Shown here: positions 17,375 through 26,322 of the stretch, piece by piece
Layout: every line of letters begins with the position of its first letter
Numbering within the stretch: position 1 is the stretch's first letter
Assembly (NCBI RefSeq): GCF_003318235.1
Contig: NZ_QOCG01000004.1
Coordinates: forward strand, 186,001 to 250,000
From: Loktanella sp. D2R18
GTDB lineage: Bacteria > Pseudomonadota > Alphaproteobacteria > Rhodobacterales > Rhodobacteraceae
Direction of reading: 5' to 3'
DNA: 64,000 nucleotides
Notes under the pieces: model-generated
Seen by the model: the letters and a program-made list of their open reading frames with translations, nothing else
Databases searched by the model: none
Told to the model about the DNA's origin: nothing
Program-made: the position numbers and the translations under genes

Positions 17375-18420
17375 TGGCTTATGTTGCAACCCGTGGCGGC
17401 GAACGCGCGATTGAACAATCTCAGCGGTTATTCAAAGCAGAGATGGGCGCAATTACCCCAGAACGTGTCGCCGAAACGCGCCGTGCAATGCCCTATCTGG
17501 TTGACCGGGTGATGGGCGAAGCGTCGCTATATGATGAAGACCTTGCCGCACTCGCACTCGCACAGACGGGTGGTGAGCTTTATGAAACCATCCTTTTACT
17601 GCGGTCTTGGCGCACGACGCAGCCACGGCTGGCGGTGGCTGATCCGGTAACCCAAGAGGGGCTGTTTACGCACCGCCGCATTTCGGCGGCCTTCAAAGAC
17701 ATCCCCGGCGGGCAGCTTTTAGGTCCAACATTGGATTACGCGCACCGCATTCTCGCGACAGAGGTACTCACCGGTACGCCCCACGTCCCGACCCTGGTCA
17801 CGCCTGCGCCGCATCCAGCCCCAGCCCAGCAACCGTCCGTCGCGGCATGGCAGGCCGAAAACGACTTACTCAATTTACCAAATCCCGATACGACCGCGGG
17901 CAACGACATTCCCGATGTCACGCGCGAACCCTTGTTGTTTCCAGCCAAGCGTGCCCACACGCTGCAAAGTCTTGCGCGGGCCGAAACCGGTGGGGTGCTT
18001 GCGCTAGGCTATGCTGCGCAGCGCGGCTATGGGCAAGCGCACCCGACCGTCAACGAACTGCGGCTTGCCGAGGCAGAGATCAACGTCACCCACCCGCGCG
18101 GCACAAAGTTCAGCGCAGGGCGCGTGAAGATCAGCCAAGCAGAGGTCGTTTCCAAGAAGGGCAGCCAACTTGAGTTAGGGTTCGCAGCGACGATGGGCTG
18201 GAACGAAGTCAAGGTGATTGCCGCCGCCACGCTTGATCTCAATTCGGCCGGCGCGCCCAAAGGGTCCGCAACCGAAGAAGAATTCTATCTCTATCACACA
18301 GAGGGTGTCGAAAGCTCTGGCTTTTGCATCCACTTCAAACTGCCGCACTACGTCACCTTCCAATCCAGCCTTGACGCGATGCGCGACGCAAAAGCAAAGC
18401 AAGCGGAGCCAGCAGAATGA
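17374..18420 (+). CDS. phnI: C-P lyase complex subunit PhnI (variant)
   Basis: 348 residues. The N-terminal GGERAIEQSQRL, RISAAFKDIPGGQLLGPTLDY and QRGYGQAHP blocks identify PhnI, and the C-terminal HFKLPHY keeps both His residues (H320, H325) of the metal site known from E. coli (His328/His333). The strongly conserved GYGLVFGMSERKAMAMALVD block of E. coli PhnI is missing. The corresponding stretch is shorter and reads ELGFAATMGWNEVKV. PhnI is the nucleosidase-like subunit that displaces adenine from ATP. This copy is intact but altered near the centre of the complex. Confidence 0.9.
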   Translation: MAYVATRGGERAIEQSQRLFKAEMGAITPERVAETRRAMPYLVDRVMGEASLYDEDLAALALAQTGGELYETILLLRSWRTTQPRLAVADPVTQEGLFTHRRISAAFKDIPGGQLLGPTLDYAHRILATEVLTGTPHVPTLVTPAPHPAPAQQPSVAAWQAENDLLNLPNPDTTAGNDIPDVTREPLLFPAKRAHTLQSLARAETGGVLALGYAAQRGYGQAHPTVNELRLAEAEINVTHPRGTKFSAGRVKISQAEVVSKKGSQLELGFAATMGWNEVKVIAAATLDLNSAGAPKGSATEEEFYLYHTEGVESSGFCIHFKLPHYVTFQSSLDAMRDAKAKQAEPAE

Positions 18421-19331
18421 GCCTCAAATCACTGACCAAAGCGTGGGAACCGATGTCATACGGCTTTCTTGATGCCTCGGCCAAGCGCGAAATTCGGCGC
18501 AAGATGCTTAAGGCGATTGCCGTACCAGGATGTCAAATACCCTATGCCAGCCGCGAGGTTCCGATGGCGCGCGGCTGGGGGACGGGCGGTTTGCAAATCT
18601 CTTGCACCTTGCTTAACCCCAAAACCACGATCAAGGTCATCGATCAAGGCGCCGATGACAGCGTAAACGCGGCGTCAATCCGGCGCTTCCTTGCCGGGGT
18701 GTCCGGCGCGCCGACAACGACGGACACATTAAAAGCTGACCTGATCCAATCCCGCCACCGCATCCCCGAAGAAATTCTGCGCGAAGATCAAGTGTTGGTC
18801 TTGCAAGTGCCAAACCCTGAACCGCTGCGCCCCGTTCAGCCGAACATGTCGATCGCGCGGCAAATGCATGCCGACGCGGATTACGGGCGCATGTGGTTGC
18901 AGCTTTACGAACAAATCGTGCGATCCGGGCGCGTAATGCAAGGTGCAAGTTATCCCAGCTTGGTAAACGGGCGGTTCGTGATGACCCCCTCCCCTATTCC
19001 GCGCTGGGATGTGCCCAAAATGCATATGGCCAAACACCTGACAATCCTTTCCGCAGGGCGCGAAAAGCGGCTGCACGCGGTCCCACCGTTCACGAAAGTC
19101 GAACCGCTCGTGTTTGATGATGTGCCCTACAAGGTCGAAGACCACGGCGCGCATGTTTGTACGCGGTCAGGCGCAAAAGGATATTTTATGAACGAAATTC
19201 CACAAGACGACGGGCCGTCGACATTTGAAGTCTCTGACAGCGAATTAGGTGTGAAATCCATTCACCGCGCAGATGGCGAAGCCGTGCAAATCGGTGAAAC
19301 ATGGTACAAGAACGGCGAGATGACAGAATGA
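18417..19331 (+). CDS. phnJ: PhnJ-family protein lacking three of four Fe-S/catalytic cysteines
   Basis: 304 residues. It aligns over its length with PhnJ: VPGCQIPYASREVPM (with the radical glycine equivalent G38), GWGTGGLQ, KVIDQGADD, RHRIPEE, PSPIPRWD and GREKRLHAVPPFTKVE. E. coli PhnJ has C-x2-C-x21-C-x5-C (Cys241, 244, 266 as Fe-S ligands; Cys272 as the radical thiol). Here only C248 remains; the others are S251, V272 and G278. The surrounding frame is intact, with flanking sequence still alignable, so this is substitution and not a frameshift. Radical-SAM C-P cleavage by this protein looks impossible as known. ATGA overlaps link it to phnI and phnK. Confidence 0.88.
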   Translation: MSLKSLTKAWEPMSYGFLDASAKREIRRKMLKAIAVPGCQIPYASREVPMARGWGTGGLQISCTLLNPKTTIKVIDQGADDSVNAASIRRFLAGVSGAPTTTDTLKADLIQSRHRIPEEILREDQVLVLQVPNPEPLRPVQPNMSIARQMHADADYGRMWLQLYEQIVRSGRVMQGASYPSLVNGRFVMTPSPIPRWDVPKMHMAKHLTILSAGREKRLHAVPPFTKVEPLVFDDVPYKVEDHGAHVCTRSGAKGYFMNEIPQDDGPSTFEVSDSELGVKSIHRADGEAVQIGETWYKNGEMTE

Positions 19332-20116
19332 TGGACGCCCCACAAATCGTCAAAACGCAGCCACTTTTGATGGCGCGTAATGTCAGTAAATCCTTTGGTA
19401 ATATCGCCGCGTTGCAAGATGTCAGCGCCACCGTTTATCCCGGCGAAGTACTTGGTATCGTCGGTGAAAGCGGATCAGGGAAGTCCACGTTCTTGCGCTG
19501 CCTGAATCTTGAAGAACACCCCGATCAAGGCAGCTACACCCTTGACCTGCCAAACGTGCAGGGCAACCTGTTCGATCTAGATCGTTATGCGCGGCGCATG
19601 CTTTGCGCAACACGGATCGGTATCGTCTACCAAAACCCGCATCTTGGCTTGTTGATGAAGCATTCATCGTCGGGCAACGTGGCCGAACGGTTGCTTGTCG
19701 CAGGCGAGCGGCGCTTTAATGTGCTGCGCGAAAAAGCACGCGACGCGCTGGATGCGTCGGAATTCCCACTTGACCGGATGGATGCCCCACCCATCGAGCT
19801 ATCAGGCGGAATGCAGCAGCGGGTGCAATTGGCCAAGGCCATAGCACTTGAACCCGCGCTGTTGCTTTTAGATGAGCCAACAACAGGGTTGGATGTCAGT
19901 GTCCAAGCGCTTGTACTGGATACGCTCAAGAAACTGCAACAAGAGCGGAAAATCACGATGGTCATCGTAAGCCATGATCTTGGAGTCATACGCACATTAT
20001 CTGACCGGGTCATGGTGATGCGCAGGGGGCGCGTCGTAGAAGAAGGGCTTGCCGATCAAGTCTTTCAAGACCCGCAACACGCTTACACACAACAATTGGT
20101 ACACGCAAAACTATGA
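19328..20116 (+). CDS. phnK: C-P lyase system ATP-binding protein PhnK
   Basis: 262 residues from ATG 19328 (ATGATG overlapping the phnJ stop). ABC-type nucleotide-binding domain with Walker A GESGSGKST (about 46-54), Q-loop YQNPHLGLLMKHSSSGN, signature LSGGMQQR and Walker B LLLLDEPTTGLD. The QNP..GL.M..S.GGN-like stretch is distinctive for PhnK. PhnK binds the PhnJ face of the core complex and is not a transporter ATPase. Its retention next to a PhnJ without the cysteine site suggests that the assembly is still used. Confidence 0.9.
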   Translation: MMDAPQIVKTQPLLMARNVSKSFGNIAALQDVSATVYPGEVLGIVGESGSGKSTFLRCLNLEEHPDQGSYTLDLPNVQGNLFDLDRYARRMLCATRIGIVYQNPHLGLLMKHSSSGNVAERLLVAGERRFNVLREKARDALDASEFPLDRMDAPPIELSGGMQQRVQLAKAIALEPALLLLDEPTTGLDVSVQALVLDTLKKLQQERKITMVIVSHDLGVIRTLSDRVMVMRRGRVVEEGLADQVFQDPQHAYTQQLVHAKL

Positions 20117-20829
20117 CCGTATTGGATGTCCACCACCTTACCAAAGGTTTCACCATGCACCACCTTGGTGCGCATATGGCCGCCTTTGACGATATTTCGT
20201 TCTTGCTAAATGCGGGTGAATTTTTGCTTTTGAAGGGCCAGAACGGCGCCGGAAAATCGACGCTGCTGCGCACGCTTTATCGCAGCTATCTGGCACAATC
20301 TGGCGAGATCCTGTTTCATTCCAACCACGGGGTGATCGATCTTGCGCGCGCGGCCGATATTGATGTGACCTATCTGCGCCGCACCGAAATCGGCTTTGTC
20401 ACACAGTTTTTGACCGCACGTCCACGCGTCAGCGCCGAAGCATTGGTAGCAGAACCGTTACGTCTGGCAGGGCGATGCGCCGAGGACGCGCTTGATGAGG
20501 CCCGGCACTGGCTGAACGCATTCGGAGTTAAACCCGCGCTTTGGGCCGCTTACCCGACCACGTTTTCAGGCGGAGAACAGCAAAAGGTGAACCTAGCCCG
20601 TACGCTTATCCTGCCACCGCGGTTGTTGTTCTTGGACGAACCGACAGCATCGCTTGACGTGAATGCGCGCGCTGCGCTGATTAAACGTCTTACCGAACTG
20701 AAAGCGCAGGGCACTGCGATGATCGGTGTGTTTCACCACCCCGGTGACGTTGCGACGCTGATTGACCGCGAAATTGACCTAACCCCAGACTCAGCAACAG
20801 GCGAGGATCGCAAAGATGTGGTTATCTGA
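20113..20829 (+). CDS. phnL: C-P lyase system ATP-binding protein PhnL
   Basis: 238 residues. ABC-type domain with Walker A GQNGAGKST (about 42-50), Q-loop FVTQFLTARPRVSA, signature FSGGEQQK and Walker B LLFLDEPTASLD. The FVTQFLxxxPRV sequence is typical of PhnL. In the known pathway PhnL is required with PhnGHI to form the ribose triphosphate phosphonate. It overlaps phnK by 4 bp and phnM by 14 bp. Confidence 0.92.
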   Translation: MTVLDVHHLTKGFTMHHLGAHMAAFDDISFLLNAGEFLLLKGQNGAGKSTLLRTLYRSYLAQSGEILFHSNHGVIDLARAADIDVTYLRRTEIGFVTQFLTARPRVSAEALVAEPLRLAGRCAEDALDEARHWLNAFGVKPALWAAYPTTFSGGEQQKVNLARTLILPPRLLFLDEPTASLDVNARAALIKRLTELKAQGTAMIGVFHHPGDVATLIDREIDLTPDSATGEDRKDVVI

Positions 20830-21988
20830 TTTCACATTGGTATTGCCGGATAGAATTGTATCAGGTGGTTCAATCCTGATCGCGGACGGAAAAATCGCCG
20901 ACATCAAAGATCACGCCGTTGCTGGTGGCATTCGCGGCGACGGAAAGCACTTGTTTCCCGGCTTTATCGATATGCATGGCGATATGATTGAACTTGAGCT
21001 TGAACCCCGGGTTCATGTCGATTTTCCGATGGACGTTGCCTTGGGCCATTTGGACGTGCGCCTTGCGGCAACCGGGGTCACAACGGCCTATGCGGCCGTG
21101 TCATTTTCGCGCGGCGCACGTAGTGGCGAGCGCAGATCATTTGTTCACACATGCAACATCATCCGCGAACTCAAGCAGGCAAATCAGGCGATGCGTGTGG
21201 ATCACAAAATTCACGCAAGATTTGATATCACTTTCACCGAGGCAATTGACGCCTTGGGTGATCTCCTTGCAGACGGCCAAGTTGACCTCGTTTCGGTCAT
21301 GGACCACACACCCGGACAAGGCCAATATCGCAATCTTGAACGCCATATCGAATTGCGTGCGGCCCACCACGGCATATCGCTCGAAGACGCACGCGCTATG
21401 GTACATGCCAAGATGGATGCGGCAACGGATGAAAATGAAGTCCTTACAAACCTTCAACGGGTTGCGGCGCTGTGTCGCGAACATAATATCGCCTTGGCCA
21501 GCCATGATGATGACACTGTGGAAAAGTCAAACCTGATCGCCGATCTTGGCGCCATTATCAGCGAATTTCCGGTCACAATGGAGGCTGCAGAAACTGTCGT
21601 CACACGCGGGTTGATGACAGCAATGGGTGCACCAAACGCAATGCGCGGACAAAGCTATTCAGGCAATCTTTCGGCCCGCGACGCACATGCCGCGGGACTG
21701 TTGCACATTCTTGCCGCCGATTATCACCCGGCCGCCGTTCTACCAGCAATCCGCGCCCTCGCCGAAACGGACCCGAATGGGCTAGCAGGTGCGACGCGGC
21801 TTGCCTCGGCTAATCCTGCACGCGCTCTTGGGCTTTTGGATCGTGGCGAAATTGCGATTGGAAAGCGGGCAGATTTGTTCATTGTCGATGCACAAGACCG
21901 CGTCTTGGAGACTTTTTTGCAAGGCGAAACTGTCCACGCAAATGGCACCATGTCAGCAACTCTCAACCGCCAGCCCAGCGTGGCCTGA
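20816..21988 (+). CDS. phnM: PhnM, ribose 1-phosphonate 5-triphosphate diphosphatase
   Basis: 390 residues, close to the E. coli length. Amidohydrolase-fold features of canonical PhnM are present: DMHGD near residue 54, VSVMDHTPGQGQY, LASHDDDT, MGAPNAMRGQSYSGN and LAADYHPA. It hydrolyses the triphosphate to the 5-phosphate and releases pyrophosphate. Unlike the phnM' at 11176-12390 it keeps the MDHxPGQ motif, although it has HGD where E. coli has HTD. It is the last gene of the overlapping phnG-M series; a PhnF box and phnC follow. Confidence 0.92.
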   Translation: MWLSDFTLVLPDRIVSGGSILIADGKIADIKDHAVAGGIRGDGKHLFPGFIDMHGDMIELELEPRVHVDFPMDVALGHLDVRLAATGVTTAYAAVSFSRGARSGERRSFVHTCNIIRELKQANQAMRVDHKIHARFDITFTEAIDALGDLLADGQVDLVSVMDHTPGQGQYRNLERHIELRAAHHGISLEDARAMVHAKMDAATDENEVLTNLQRVAALCREHNIALASHDDDTVEKSNLIADLGAIISEFPVTMEAAETVVTRGLMTAMGAPNAMRGQSYSGNLSARDAHAAGLLHILAADYHPAAVLPAIRALAETDPNGLAGATRLASANPARALGLLDRGEIAIGKRADLFIVDAQDRVLETFLQGETVHANGTMSATLNRQPSVA

Positions 21989-22056
21989 TCGTTAACAAAA
22001 CTTTCACATGAAGGAATCTTTGCTGTTACGGAACCCGGTTTAATTGGCCATGTAGA

Positions 22057-22072
22057 ATTCATTCGGATGAAT
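22057..22072. promoter_or_regulatory. PhnF box 3 (upstream of phnC)
   Basis: This is a second perfect copy of ATTCATTCGGATGAAT, ending 4 bp before the phnC ATG at 22077. It is identical to box 2 at 15659 and implies an internal PhnF-controlled promoter for phnCDE1E2 and the acyltransferase. Confidence 0.78.
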
Positions 22073-22076
22073 AAGC

Positions 22077-22874
22077 ATGACACAGTACCTTACACTTTCA
22101 GACGTGACGCGACAGTTCGGACCGACCACAGCCGTCGACCGGGTTTCGCTCAAGATTGAACCGGGACAGTTTGTCGGTGTTATTGGGCGCTCGGGCGCCG
22201 GTAAATCTACGCTGCTGCGGCTTATCAACCGTTTGATCGACCCCACTTCGGGGTCGATTTCATTTGACGGCACCGAAATTACCGCGCTCAAGGGCAAGGC
22301 GCTACGCGAATGGCGTCGCGATTGCGCGATGATCTTCCAGCAGTTTAACCTTGTCGACCGCCTAGATGTTTTGACAAACGTGCTGATTGGACGGTTGGCC
22401 GAACATGGCTTTCTGTCATCAATGGCGATGCAGTTCACCGACGCGGAACGCGCACAAGCCATCGCGGCATTGGATCGATTGGACCTGGTCCCCCAAGCAT
22501 TGCAGCGCGCGGGCACCCTATCAGGCGGTCAGCAACAGCGCGTCGCCATTGCCAAGGCGCTTGTCCAGAAACCAAAAATCATGCTCGCGGATGAACCGAT
22601 CGCCTCGCTTGATCCGGCCAATGCGACATTGGTCATGGATGGGCTCAAGCAAATCAACCAAGACGACGGCATCACCGTTCTTGTCAACCTCCACACGCTT
22701 GATACCGCGCGCGCCTATTGCGACCGCATCATCGCCATGCGCGAAGGCCGCGTTTTCTTTGACGGCACCGCCCGCCAGCTGACCGATGACGTCGTGCGCG
22801 ACATCTACGGGCTTAAGGGCCTGCAAGAATTCAACGAGGCCGTAACCTCTACCGCTCTACGTGAAACGGCCTAA
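22077..22874 (+). CDS. phnC: phosphonate ABC transporter ATP-binding protein PhnC
   Basis: 265 residues. Complete ATPase: Walker [11 protein letters not shown]-loop [21 protein letters not shown] (a PhnC-typical run), signature LSGGQQQR, Walker [14 protein letters not shown] and switch His in [10 protein letters not shown]. The NLH form in place of SH is typical of PhnC. It energises PhnE1/PhnE2. It starts 4 bp after PhnF box 3 with no separate strong ribosome-binding site, as also seen at phnF. Confidence 0.93.
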   Translation: MTQYLTLSDVTRQFGPTTAVDRVSLKIEPGQFVGVIGRSGAGKSTLLRLINRLIDPTSGSISFDGTEITALKGKALREWRRDCAMIFQQFNLVDRLDVLTNVLIGRLAEHGFLSSMAMQFTDAERAQAIAALDRLDLVPQALQRAGTLSGGQQQRVAIAKALVQKPKIMLADEPIASLDPANATLVMDGLKQINQDDGITVLVNLHTLDTARAYCDRIIAMREGRVFFDGTARQLTDDVVRDIYGLKGLQEFNEAVTSTALRETA

Positions 22875-22901
22875 ATCCAACGCAACTCAGGGAGATACAC
22901 C

Positions 22902-23813
22902 ATGCGTTTCTTGACCACGACTGCGCTATGCGCGCTTATCGCGACACCTTCATTGGCTTGGCAGGACGACTACCAAGTTCTTAAATTCGGAATCCTATCT
23001 GGCGAAAACGAACGCGACCGCCTGATGCGCAACGAACCGCTGCGCGCATTCTTGGCTGCAGAGCTGGGCGTAGAGGTCGAAATATTTACTGCGGGCAACT
23101 ATGATGGTGTGGTTCAGGCCATCGCCGCTGACCAGATTGAAATCGGGCGTTTCGGTTCATCGTCTTATGCCGCGGCCTATACAGCGACAGACGGCGGGGT
23201 GGTCCCAACATTGACCACATTGAAGCAAGACGGCGCAACAGGTTACTATTCAATCGTTGTGACGCGTTGCGACAGCGGCATCGAAAATCTTGAAGATGCT
23301 GCAGGCAAAATCCACGCTTTTGCTGATCCAGATTCCACATCAGGCTACGCGGTTCCTTATTTCAACATGGTGAACGGTGAAGGGTTTGTTCCAGAAGAGC
23401 ATTTTGGAACAGTCACCTTCTCTGGCTCACATGAAGCAGGCGTTCAGGGCGTTTATAACGGCACATTCGATACGGCCGCGACATATATGAACAACCCAGA
23501 AAACAGCGTTTATACACGTATGGAAGAAAAGGGGATGATCGAAGCAGGCGAAATCTGCACAATCTGGGAAAGCCCTGAAATTACATCTGGCCCATGGACA
23601 TTCCGCAGCAACCTGCCCGCAGAGCTGATCGAAGACGTCACAGCAGCGATCGAACAATTCCCAACAGCCGATCCCGAGGGCTACAAGCTCTACTCATCTT
23701 GGACTGAAGAAGACGAAAACCCATCTGTTGGTTTCCAGCGCGTAGACCACGACCGCTATCAGTGGATCGTCGACATGCGCAACTGGATCCGTGATCAGCG
23801 TCGTAACGGGTAA
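22902..23813 (+). CDS. phnD: phosphonate ABC transporter substrate-binding protein PhnD
   Basis: 303 residues. A signal peptide ends around PSLAW (residue 19). The mature protein has FGILSGENERDRL, IGRFGSSSYAAAY and the phosphonate-loop DPDSTSGYAVPY, all typical of PhnD. Start ATG 22902 follows a GGGAGA ribosome-binding site. It is a different paralogue from PhnD' (14653-15522), so the cell can import two ligand ranges, or one ligand with two affinities. A strong hairpin follows its stop codon. Confidence 0.93.
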   Translation: MRFLTTTALCALIATPSLAWQDDYQVLKFGILSGENERDRLMRNEPLRAFLAAELGVEVEIFTAGNYDGVVQAIAADQIEIGRFGSSSYAAAYTATDGGVVPTLTTLKQDGATGYYSIVVTRCDSGIENLEDAAGKIHAFADPDSTSGYAVPYFNMVNGEGFVPEEHFGTVTFSGSHEAGVQGVYNGTFDTAATYMNNPENSVYTRMEEKGMIEAGEICTIWESPEITSGPWTFRSNLPAELIEDVTAAIEQFPTADPEGYKLYSSWTEEDENPSVGFQRVDHDRYQWIVDMRNWIRDQRRNG

Positions 23814-23822
23814 TTCCAATGT

Positions 23823-23857
23823 AGAGGCGGGCCAAATGGTCCGCCTCTCTTCTTTTT
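23823..23857 (+). terminator. intrinsic terminator/attenuator between phnD and phnE1
   Basis: AGAGGCGGGCC and GGTCCGCCTCT pair into an 11-bp stem (one G-T pair) with an AAAT loop, followed by CTTCTTTTT. It begins 9 bp after the phnD stop. With no promoter visible before phnE1, it should reduce rather than abolish read-through and favour high PhnD levels. Confidence 0.82.
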
Positions 23858-23871
23858 GGTGGAGACCAAGA

Positions 23872-24816
23872 ATGTCAGCAACAGCCGATTCCGCCAATAT
23901 GGCGATCCCGCAAAATGCGGTGGTCAGTCAGTTTGAACAAGATTTCTCTGAACGGCGACGCAAGTCACGCCGGGCTTGGGCCATTGGCTCCGTTTTGTTT
24001 TTCATTTGCTTCATGCTGACATCCTGGATCGGCGACTTTTTCAAGGTTACCCAAGTCACCATGCCAGATGGATCGCGCGAATGGCGGTGGATTATCCCTG
24101 TCGGCATTCCCCGCCTTGGCGAATACATTTCTAAGACAATCCCCACCCTACACAGGGATAGCCTTGGCGCCGATCTGGCAGATTGGTTTTGGCGCTGGCG
24201 CACTTGGCTCAAGCTGTTGTTTGAAACAATCCTCATCGCCTATATGGCGACCGTCTTAGGGGTTGTCGGTGGGTTTCTTTTGTCTTTTCCCGCCGCGCGC
24301 AACCTTGCCCCGAACAAATGGATCCTTTGGTTGACGCGCCGCTATCTAGAAATTGCGCGTACCGTTCCTGAACTGGTTTGGGCGATCATTTTTGTATTCT
24401 GCTTTTCTGTTGGTCCAATGGCGGGTGTGTTGGCAATTAGTCTGCACGCGACAGGCGCGCTTGGTAAGCTTTATTCCGAAGTGAACGAAAACATCGATAT
24501 GCGCCCGCTTGAAGGGGTGAAAGCCGCTGGTGGCACTTGGTTTGACCAAATTCGCTACGGCGCTGTGCCACAGGTGATGCCCAATATCATCAGCTACACG
24601 CTGCTACGATTTGAGATCAACGTGCGTGCCTCATCTATCATCGGATATGTCGGCGCAGGTGGTCTGGGCCAAGAATTCCGCACCGCGATGAGCTTTCAAG
24701 AATACACCGATCTTTCGGCACTTTTCGTGATCATTTTTGTCACCGTAATGACCATCGACTACGGATCCGAAAAACTACGTCACCGCATTATTGGAATGGA
24801 AGGGATACGCGCATGA
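23872..24816 (+). CDS. phnE: phosphonate ABC transporter permease PhnE1
   Basis: 314 residues from ATG 23872, preceded by GGTGGAG. Longer in-frame codons run through the hairpin and are rejected. Membrane segments begin near residue 40. Family features include LEIARTVPELVWAIIFVFCF and GYVGAGGLGQEF near the C-terminus. The N-terminal ~35 residues are hydrophilic and the periplasmic loop after TM1 is long. It forms a heterodimeric channel with PhnE2, whose start overlaps by 4 bp. Confidence 0.9.
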   Translation: MSATADSANMAIPQNAVVSQFEQDFSERRRKSRRAWAIGSVLFFICFMLTSWIGDFFKVTQVTMPDGSREWRWIIPVGIPRLGEYISKTIPTLHRDSLGADLADWFWRWRTWLKLLFETILIAYMATVLGVVGGFLLSFPAARNLAPNKWILWLTRRYLEIARTVPELVWAIIFVFCFSVGPMAGVLAISLHATGALGKLYSEVNENIDMRPLEGVKAAGGTWFDQIRYGAVPQVMPNIISYTLLRFEINVRASSIIGYVGAGGLGQEFRTAMSFQEYTDLSALFVIIFVTVMTIDYGSEKLRHRIIGMEGIRA

Positions 24817-25664
24817 CCCCGACACAAATCGACGCTGCCAAAACCCGTGTTCCACGGGCCTTTCGTGACCCAACGGCCGTGCGTGCGCGCAAAATTGGGC
24901 TGCGCGTTTTCATGTGCCTTTTGTTTTGTTATTGCCTTTGGGCGTTCGACTTTAGCCCAATGCGTCTATGGGCCGGCCTCGAAAGGTTGGGCACAGTCAT
25001 AGGATTCATGTTCCCGCCTTACATCTGGACCACTTGGGCAGAGTTTTCAGAGGTGCTGAACGGTTTGGGTGAAACGCTTGCCATTGCGTTTTTGGGCACG
25101 GTTATGGGTGCTGTCATCGCGTTTCCCCTGTCTTTTTTAGGCGCCAAGAACATCAATAAACTGAACTTTCTACGCCTTGGTATACGCCGCGGGTACGACG
25201 TGATCCGCGCCTTTGAAACGCTCATCCTTGCGCTTATTTTTATTCGTGCATTTGGGCTTGGCCCGCTTGCAGGAATCCTCGCCATTACCGTAAGCGAAGT
25301 CGGCACCTTTGCTAAACTTTTCTCAGAAGCTATCGAAAATACGTCTGAAAAACCCATTGACGGGGTAAAGGCATCGGGCGGGTCTCGCTTGCAGCAAATC
25401 CGCTACGGGATCATGCCGCAGGTCAACCCAGTGATCTTGTCTGTCTTGCTCTATAACTTTGAATCCAACGTCCGTTCCGGCACGATCCTTGGCATCGTTG
25501 GCGCGGGTGGGATCGGGTTTCTTCTGTCGGATCGCATTGCAGCATATAAATGGGGTGAGGCCTGGTCAATCATCTTCCTCATCATCGCGATGGTCTACCT
25601 GATCGACTGGATCAGCGGCAAGATTCGGGCAAAACTTATCGGCAAGAACGAGCTCGCCAAATAA
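24813..25664 (+). CDS. phnE: phosphonate ABC transporter permease PhnE2
   Basis: 283 residues, about six membrane helices. Hallmarks: [39 protein letters not shown] in two halves, and [16 protein letters not shown]. It pairs with PhnE1. It is the last transporter gene and is followed after 31 bp by the hexapeptide acyltransferase on the same strand, so that gene is probably cotranscribed. Confidence 0.92.
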   Translation: MTPTQIDAAKTRVPRAFRDPTAVRARKIGLRVFMCLLFCYCLWAFDFSPMRLWAGLERLGTVIGFMFPPYIWTTWAEFSEVLNGLGETLAIAFLGTVMGAVIAFPLSFLGAKNINKLNFLRLGIRRGYDVIRAFETLILALIFIRAFGLGPLAGILAITVSEVGTFAKLFSEAIENTSEKPIDGVKASGGSRLQQIRYGIMPQVNPVILSVLLYNFESNVRSGTILGIVGAGGIGFLLSDRIAAYKWGEAWSIIFLIIAMVYLIDWISGKIRAKLIGKNELAK

Positions 25665-25695
25665 AAATTGTCAAACGAGAATTGGAAATAATCCC

Positions 25696-26322
25696 ATGAG
25701 CGGCGCTGGATCGAAAAAGCAGTTAAGCGAAACCCCAACGGTTCACCCAGAGGCTTCGGTTACAGATTGCGATTTAGGACAATGGACCGAAGTTGGCCAA
25801 GGCACCGTGATGAAGGATGTCCAGATGGGCGATTATTCTTACATCACGCGTGATTGTCATGTGGTTTGGACAACAATTGGCAAATTTTGCTCCATTGCCA
25901 ACGCCGCCCGTATCAACCCCGGTAACCACCCGACATGGCGCGCGACGCAACACCATTCAGTTTATCGCGCTGCCGCTTACGGGTTAGGCGACGACGACCA
26001 TGATTTTTTTGATTGGCGTCAGGATCACTGGGTCACGATTGGTGACGATGTCTGGATCGGGCACGGGGTCACGATCACCGCAGGTGTCAACGTTGGCACG
26101 GGCGCTGTGATCGGCGCAGGCGCGGTCGTCACCAAAGACGTCGCCCCCTACACCGTCGTCGGTGGTGTACCAGCCCGGCTCATCAAACGCCGTTTTACTG
26201 AGGCGCAAGCTGAGGCACTGCTACAGATCGCCGTCTGGGATTGGTCGCGGGACAAGTATAAAATCGCGCTGCCCGACATTCGCGCGCTCGACATCGACGC
26301 CTTCATCGCAAAATATAGCTAA
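25696..26322 (+). CDS. hexapeptide-repeat acyltransferase, phosphonate-cluster type
   Basis: 208 residues. Left-handed beta-helix repeats are visible in the N-terminal part and in [17 protein letters not shown] / [18 protein letters not shown] near residues 115-150, ending in [12 protein letters not shown]. The segment NPGNHPTW places the catalytic-type His of xenobiotic (CatB/Vat-like) acetyltransferases. A dedicated family of such proteins is found in phosphonate gene clusters; acetylation of aminophosphonates is a guess from PhnO analogy. Its stop directly abuts the stop of the convergent permease, with no gap. Confidence 0.85.
   Translation: MSGAGSKKQLSETPTVHPEASVTDCDLGQWTEVGQGTVMKDVQMGDYSYITRDCHVVWTTIGKFCSIANAARINPGNHPTWRATQHHSVYRAAAYGLGDDDHDFFDWRQDHWVTIGDDVWIGHGVTITAGVNVGTGAVIGAGAVVTKDVAPYTVVGGVPARLIKRRFTEAQAEALLQIAVWDWSRDKYKIALPDIRALDIDAFIAKYS

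Noticed and set aside
18417..19331. Frameshift or sequencing error as the cause of the missing PhnJ cysteines
   Set aside because: Sequence on both sides of each changed position still aligns with PhnJ in the same frame, so separate substitutions are needed.
21989..22056. A second Pho box before phnC
   Set aside because: CTTTCAC at 22001 and CTGTTAC at 22023 are in phase, but the half-site between them does not match, so support is too weak.
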